Both the position numbers and the translations under genes were made by a program. DNA of 9,218 nucleotides, taken from NCBI GenBank assembly GCA_020719895.1, contig DYPM01000075.1:1-9218 (forward strand). The letters are read 5' to 3'. Under the pieces are notes generated by a model. It did not search any database. It saw only the letters and a program-made list of their open reading frames with translations, and had not been told where the DNA came from. This DNA comes from Sulfurovum sp. Lineage in GTDB: Bacteria > Campylobacterota > Campylobacteria > Campylobacterales > Sulfurovaceae. Shown in pieces: positions 6,085 through 9,218 of the stretch. Numbering within the stretch: the first letter of the stretch is position 1; each line of letters starts with the position of its first letter.

Positions 6085-6417
6085 TTACATTACCTCCTTG
6101 AATTGGGCAGGCAATCTATACCCATTGTTCATAATCGCCTCTTGTCTTGCTTTTGATGTGTCGGTAAGTTTTGCAAATTTAAATTCGCTTTTTTCTGCTA
6201 CATAAATTGCAAAATCAGGACATGAAAGCTCACACTCATTACATCCAATACAAGCCTCTGGTGCTACGATATCGATGATCGCACCCAATGTTGAACTTGC
6301 ATCTGCCTTCATAGAAAGTACGCCTGCTGGACAAGCATCCACACAGATATCACATGCTTTGCATCGTGATGTATTCACCCATACCGGAGTATTTTCTGGT
6401 GCAACCATTACTGCCAT
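6085..6417 (-). CDS. oorD: 2-oxoglutarate:acceptor oxidoreductase, delta subunit OorD (2x[4Fe-4S] ferredoxin)
   Basis: The delta subunit is a bacterial-type ferredoxin that carries electrons between the catalytic core and the external acceptor. Seen in 110 residues: two CxxCxxCxxxCP motifs, C19/C22/C25/C29 and C56/C59/C62/C66, each ligating one [4Fe-4S] cluster, then the segment PDFAIYVA characteristic of OorD. The N-terminal PVWVN before the first motif also matches Helicobacter OorD. Start ATG 6415-6417 is preceded by AGGGG 6-7 bases upstream. It is the first gene of the operon. The 163-bp gap upstream is AT-rich and should carry the operon promoter, but I found no convincing -35/-10 pair. 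In Campylobacter jejuni sucCD lies near oor; it does not precede this operon here. Confidence 0.96.
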   Translation of the reverse strand: MAVMVAPENTPVWVNTSRCKACDICVDACPAGVLSMKADASSTLGAIIDIVAPEACIGCNECELSCPDFAIYVAEKSEFKFAKLTDTSKARQEAIMNNGYRLPAQFKEVM

Positions 6418-6580
6418 TTGTGCCCCTTTAATTAAAATAAATTCAGTGATATTGTCGATTCACTATGCCAAAAGGATACAATAGATTAATTAATTTGAAT
6501 AAAAATAAGAATTCATTGTCAAAACAACAAGTAGCATTGTTACATTTTGAGGCAATATAATAAGAGCTGTTTTGTACTAT

Positions 6581-6859
6581 TTACTCCGACCACTTTCCAA
6601 CTGCACACGATACGAAACTTTTTGCTTTCACTGTTTGCGTCTCGATAAAGTTCATCTTTTCATCTACCAACGGATATCCCAACGCTTTGAGTGCTTCACC
6701 CAGTTGCTTTATCCTCTCATCGTCAATCTCAAGGCTAATTTGACGTGGAAAATGCTCCAAATCCACCTCAATATCTCCAAAATCCTCTCTTAACTTCTCT
6801 TTGAGTGTTTTTGAGCATCCACCACACTTGACATTTTGCACTTGAAACGTTTGTCTCAT
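6581..6859 (-). CDS. Heavy-metal-associated (HMA) domain protein
   Basis: A 92-residue cytoplasmic protein, probably a small metal chaperone. Seen: a ferredoxin-like HMA domain at residues 1-68 with the metal-binding loop KCGGCSK (C12, C15). The typical ending LGYPL follows at 60-64. A C-terminal extension of about 25 residues contains one more cysteine, C85 (FVSCAVGKW). CopZ-type chaperones are about 70 residues and usually have MxCxxC; here the loop is VKCGGC, so Cu(I) binding is likely but other soft metals are possible. Start ATG 6857-6859 has AGGAG 6 bases upstream. It stands alone between lptB (158-bp gap) and oorD (163-bp gap), with a dyad in its promoter region that may be an operator. 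No metal ATPase gene is adjacent. Confidence 0.85.
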   Translation of the reverse strand: MRQTFQVQNVKCGGCSKTLKEKLREDFGDIEVDLEHFPRQISLEIDDERIKQLGEALKALGYPLVDEKMNFIETQTVKAKSFVSCAVGKWSE

Positions 6860-6925
6860 CTGTTCTCCTTAAATATATAGGTTTTTATTAGGCACTACAT
6901 CTTAAAAAATATATGTGTATATTCT

Positions 6926-6950
6926 TCACACATTATTTTAGATTGTGTGA
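6926..6950. promoter_or_regulatory. 25-bp dyad, possible operator of the HMA-protein gene
   Basis: A perfect inverted repeat TCACACA (6926-6932), an 11-base AT-rich spacer, and TGTGTGA (6944-6950). It overlaps the -10 and spacer of the candidate promoter, as a repressor site would. The T/A-rich centre and spacing suit a dimeric helix-turn-helix regulator. Which regulator, and whether it senses metal, cannot be read from the sequence. Confidence 0.4.
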
Positions 6951-6960
6951 TTTATGACAA
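6932..6960 (-). promoter_or_regulatory. Candidate promoter of the HMA-protein gene
   Basis: On the minus strand TTGTCA (6955-6960) and AATAAT (6932-6937) are 17 bases apart, with the -10 about 72 bases before the ATG. TATACA at 6916-6921 is an alternative -10 nearer the gene. Pattern match only. Confidence 0.3.
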
Positions 6961-7017
6961 TACAACAATCAAAATTCAATACAATCGCGACTCAAAAGGT
7001 TACTGCTAATATCTCTA

Positions 7018-7746
7018 TCAAAACGTAAAATGCTCACCCAAATAGTACTTCTTGACACTCTCATTGTGAGAGATCTCATGACTTGAACCTTGAGCCAACA
7101 TCTTACCGCTACGCATCACATACGCACGATCACAAATTCCCAACGTCTCTCTTACATTATGATCTGTGATCAAAATTCCCATATTGAGTTCGACCAACTG
7201 CTTGATAATCGTCTGAATATCCAACACTGCGATTGGATCAACTCCAGCAAAAGGTTCATCAAGCAACAAAAACTTTGGCTCCGCCACCAATGCACGTGCG
7301 ATCTCCGCACGTCGTCGTTCACCACCACTAAGCCTCAACCCTTGTCTGTTGCGAATGGGTTCGATATTAAACGTCTCCAAAAGTTTTTCTATACGAGAAC
7401 GAATGATCGCTTTTGGAAGTCTTAACGCCTCAGCAGCAATAAACAGATTCTCTTCAACAGTCAAATCTTTGAATATACTCGACTCTTGCGGTAGATACCC
7501 AATCCCCATCTGCGCACGTTTGCTTAGTGGAAGATGTGTGATATTTTCACCATCCAAATAGACTTCGCCCTGCGTAGCATCCGTGAGACCACACACCATA
7601 TAAAACGAAGTGGTTTTCCCTGCACCATTGGGTCCTAAAAGTCCAACAATCTCACGACTTTTTACTTCGAGCGAAACATCATAAACAATATTTGTTTTTT
7701 TGATGGTTTTGGCAAGATTTTTGGCTTCGAGCTTATGTATCTGCAT
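7018..7746 (-). CDS. lptB: LPS export ABC transporter ATP-binding protein LptB
   Basis: LptB is the ATPase that, with LptF and LptG, pulls lipopolysaccharide from the inner membrane toward the outer membrane. Seen in 242 residues: Walker A GPNGAGKT (38-45), Q-loop Q87, signature LSGGE (139-143) followed by RRR, Walker B FLLLDEP (159-165) with catalytic E164, and the H-loop in ITDHNVRE with H196. The DEPFAGVDPIAV and TDHNVRETL stretches are diagnostic for LptB rather than LivF/LivG-type ATPases. Length equals the usual 240 or so. Start ATG 7744-7746 has GAGG 6 bases upstream and overlaps the 3' end of tsaE by 14 bp, implying coupling. The tsaE-lptB order matches Campylobacter and Helicobacter. 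In those genomes rpoN follows; here a 158-bp gap and the HMA gene do. Confidence 0.94.
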   Translation of the reverse strand: MQIHKLEAKNLAKTIKKTNIVYDVSLEVKSREIVGLLGPNGAGKTTSFYMVCGLTDATQGEVYLDGENITHLPLSKRAQMGIGYLPQESSIFKDLTVEENLFIAAEALRLPKAIIRSRIEKLLETFNIEPIRNRQGLRLSGGERRRAEIARALVAEPKFLLLDEPFAGVDPIAVLDIQTIIKQLVELNMGILITDHNVRETLGICDRAYVMRSGKMLAQGSSHEISHNESVKKYYLGEHFTF

Positions 7747-8158
7747 CTGTATCCTCTATTGTGTATTTTCGTCCATCTTTATATGGTGAGATCAAAACAA
7801 GAGTTACATTATATCCGACGCTCTCTAAAAACCGTTTCAGTCTATCACTTCCCCACTCTACAATATGCCAACCTGACCTCTCAAACTCCTCATAAAGTCC
7901 CATCTGCATAAAAACCTCATCTTCCAAACGATAAAGATCATAGTGAAAAAGAGTCTCACCATAACAGTGTTGAAGCGAAAAAGTCGGCGAAGTGACTGCG
8001 TTCGTTACTCCTTTGGCTTTGGCTATCGCTTGTGTGAGTGTCGTTTTTCCAGCAGCCACATCACCACGCAAAAAAAGAATCGTATCAGCAGGAAGTCTAT
8101 CGCACAAATACTCTGCTACTTTTTGTATCTCATCAAGCGATGCAACTATCTCACGCAT
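7733..8158 (-). CDS. tsaE: tRNA threonylcarbamoyladenosine biosynthesis ATPase TsaE
   Basis: TsaE is the small ATPase that works with TsaB and TsaD to place t6A at position 37 of ANN-decoding tRNAs. Seen in 141 residues: Walker A GDVAAGKTT (32-40), switch-like TSPTF (56-60), HYDLYRLED (72-80) and the conserved VEWG (100-103). Usual TsaE Walker A is GxLGAGKTT, so the Val-Ala variant is mild and keeps the Lys-Thr. I start at ATG 8156-8158; an adjacent TTG (8159-8161) is possible but less likely. No strong Shine-Dalgarno is seen. The trpD stop lies 6 bp upstream, so translation is probably coupled to trpD. The 3' end overlaps lptB by 14 bp. Function is essential in most bacteria. Confidence 0.92.
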   Translation of the reverse strand: MREIVASLDEIQKVAEYLCDRLPADTILFLRGDVAAGKTTLTQAIAKAKGVTNAVTSPTFSLQHCYGETLFHYDLYRLEDEVFMQMGLYEEFERSGWHIVEWGSDRLKRFLESVGYNVTLVLISPYKDGRKYTIEDTDADT

Positions 8159-8164
8159 CAAAAC

Positions 8165-9145
8165 TTACCGACTCAATGCTTGAGAGAGATGTATGATTTT
8201 CTCAAGATGCGTAAGTGCTTTACTGCTATCAAGTGCCTCAACAACTCTCTCAATCGCCTCTCGTACATCTCTCACCTTTCCCTCAACAAAAAGAGCAAAC
8301 GCAGCATTCAGCACCACAATATCACGTTTTGCTCCACGCTCTTTTGCACTCAAAATATCTCGTGTGATTATGGCGTTTAATGTAGCATCGCCACCTTGTA
8401 TCGCTTCTTTAGAGGATTTGGCAAAGCCGTATTGTGCAGGATTGATTTCACCTTCTATGATTCTTCCTTCGTGCAAATAGGCAAAAACTGTATTTGTCGC
8501 CAAACCAATCTCATCCATTCCATCAAGCGAACTTACCACAAATGCTCGTTTTGCATCAAGCCTCATCAGTGCCTCAGCCATCAGCCTCACATAAGAAGGA
8601 TCAAACACACCTAAAAGATAGTTTTTTGCACCAGCAGGATTACTCAAAGGACCCAAAATATTAAAAATAGTTCGGTGAGGAATAGATTTACGAATTGGCA
8701 TAATAGACTTCATCGATGGGTGATGATCAGTCGCAGGGAAAAAACAAAATCCCGTCTCTTCGAGCATCATAATTTTTTTGTCAATCTCCATATCAATCCC
8801 GATTCCCAACGCCTCAAGCAGATCAGTTGAGCCAGAGTTAGAAGTAATGCTTCGGTTTCCATGCTTCGCAACCACTACGCCCATTGATGCTAATAGCAAT
8901 GAAACTGTTGTAGAGATATTGAAACTTCCACTTTTATCACCGCCTGTACCGACAATATCGACCGCTCTCTCAAGCAGTGTTTCACTCAACGGCACAGTGA
9001 TAGCATGCGAACGCATCACAGATGCTACATCAGCAATATCCTCGGCACTTTCACCTTTTTCGTAAAGTTCGATAAGCAACGCTTTAGCCTCACTTTCGCT
9101 CAATTGATTTTCAAACAGTTTTTCAAATGCTACTTTATAGCTCAT
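8165..9145 (-). CDS. trpD: Anthranilate phosphoribosyltransferase TrpD
   Basis: TrpD transfers the phosphoribosyl group of PRPP to anthranilate, the second step of tryptophan synthesis from chorismate. Seen in 326 residues: GTGGDKSGSFNIST (66-79) for PRPP binding, KHGNR (94-98), the anthranilate-site arginine region RTIFNILGPLSNP (158-170), and the metal-binding DGMDE (208-212). Length is close to the family's 330-345. It is a stand-alone TrpD, not fused to TrpG. Start ATG 9143-9145 has AGGAG about 5 bases upstream. No other trp gene is in the window; it leads a trpD-tsaE-lptB run, so its expression may be tied to housekeeping genes. No attenuator or leader peptide is visible in the 73 bases available upstream. 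Confidence 0.95.
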   Translation of the reverse strand: MSYKVAFEKLFENQLSESEAKALLIELYEKGESAEDIADVASVMRSHAITVPLSETLLERAVDIVGTGGDKSGSFNISTTVSLLLASMGVVVAKHGNRSITSNSGSTDLLEALGIGIDMEIDKKIMMLEETGFCFFPATDHHPSMKSIMPIRKSIPHRTIFNILGPLSNPAGAKNYLLGVFDPSYVRLMAEALMRLDAKRAFVVSSLDGMDEIGLATNTVFAYLHEGRIIEGEINPAQYGFAKSSKEAIQGGDATLNAIITRDILSAKERGAKRDIVVLNAAFALFVEGKVRDVREAIERVVEALDSSKALTHLEKIIHLSQALSR

Positions 9146-9165
9146 AACTCTCCTATTATTAAATT

Positions 9166-9182
9166 TTGGGCATCTCTAAAAA
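9166..9182. repeat. Right copy of the 17-bp dispersed motif
   Basis: TTGGGCATCTCTAAAAA differs from the copy at 321-337 at one position. It lies just upstream of trpD and next to a perfect hairpin (9188-9208) unlike the palindrome beside the left copy. Confidence 0.5.
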
Positions 9183-9187
9183 CCGTT

Positions 9188-9208
9188 ATGCCAAACTTGA
9201 TTTGGCAT
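9188..9208 (-). repeat. Perfect hairpin upstream of trpD, palindromic repeat or terminator
   Basis: Arms ATGCCAAA (9188-9195) and TTTGGCAT (9201-9208) are perfectly complementary with a 5-base loop. On the minus strand it is followed by AACGG and then five T, so it could end transcription arriving from beyond the window before trpD. Its form also resembles short dispersed palindromes found between genes in many bacteria. Which role applies cannot be decided here. Confidence 0.5.
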
Positions 9209-9218
9209 CTGTTGTGTC

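Noticed and set aside
6445..6464. Short inverted repeat AGTGA/TCACT in the oorD leader
   Set aside because: Only 5 bp of pairing around a 10-base spacer, expected by chance in AT-rich DNA.
6494..6522. Possible promoter for oorDABC: TTGACA (6517-6522) on the minus strand
   Set aside because: The -35 word is perfect but 15-17 bases downstream only TATTCA or TTCAAA occur, which are poor -10 boxes; not strong enough to annotate.
6550..6565. Plus-strand TATAAT upstream of position 6580
   Set aside because: No plus-strand gene follows; it lies between two minus-strand genes in AT-rich DNA and has no matching -35.
1..9218. Search for tRNA, rRNA, transposase, integrase, phage or toxin-antitoxin genes
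   Set aside because: No such gene or motif was recognised on either strand; the content is core chromosomal genes plus short intergenic repeats.

Overview
The window looks like chromosomal DNA from a free-living member of the Campylobacterota (Epsilonproteobacteria). The evidence is a complete oorDABC 2-oxoglutarate:acceptor oxidoreductase operon, a short DprA close to the Helicobacter type, and the tsaE-lptB pair known from Campylobacter and Helicobacter. Base composition is moderately AT-rich and the ribosome-binding sites are A-rich Shine-Dalgarno sequences. I cannot fix the genus from sequence alone; the Sulfurimonas, Sulfurospirillum, Sulfuricurvum or Sulfurovum groups are all possible.

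Layout, left to right. Bases 1-179 hold the 3' end of a plus-strand gene for a protein built of 11-residue repeats, closed by a hairpin terminator (197-220). The gap at 180-453 carries a three-way-junction palindromic repeat (343-407) and a 17-bp 'leader' motif (321-337). Every other gene is on the minus strand. Bases 454-1403 encode a DUF4395 membrane protein with an overlapping, unrecognised 69-codon ORF just upstream. Bases 1496-3416 hold a divergent polysaccharide deacetylase followed by dprA, tightly coupled. Bases 3495-6417 are oorD-oorA-oorB-oorC, with gaps of 1-10 bp. Bases 6581-6859 encode a small heavy-metal-associated (HMA) protein behind a candidate promoter overlapped by a 25-bp dyad. 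Bases 7018-9145 hold trpD-tsaE-lptB, close-packed or overlapping. A second copy of the 17-bp leader with a different perfect hairpin lies at the right edge (9166-9208).

The genes are mostly housekeeping: central carbon metabolism (OOR, able to run in an oxidative or reductive TCA cycle), tryptophan synthesis (TrpD), tRNA t6A modification (TsaE), LPS transport (LptB), DNA uptake/recombination (DprA) and an envelope-associated deacetylase-fold protein. I see no phage, transposase, CRISPR, rRNA or tRNA. The parts that known families do not explain are the dispersed palindromic modules sharing a leader, the short ORF with its start codon inside a potential hairpin, the HMA-gene dyad, the cysteine-rich DUF4395 protein, and the absence of rpoN after lptB.
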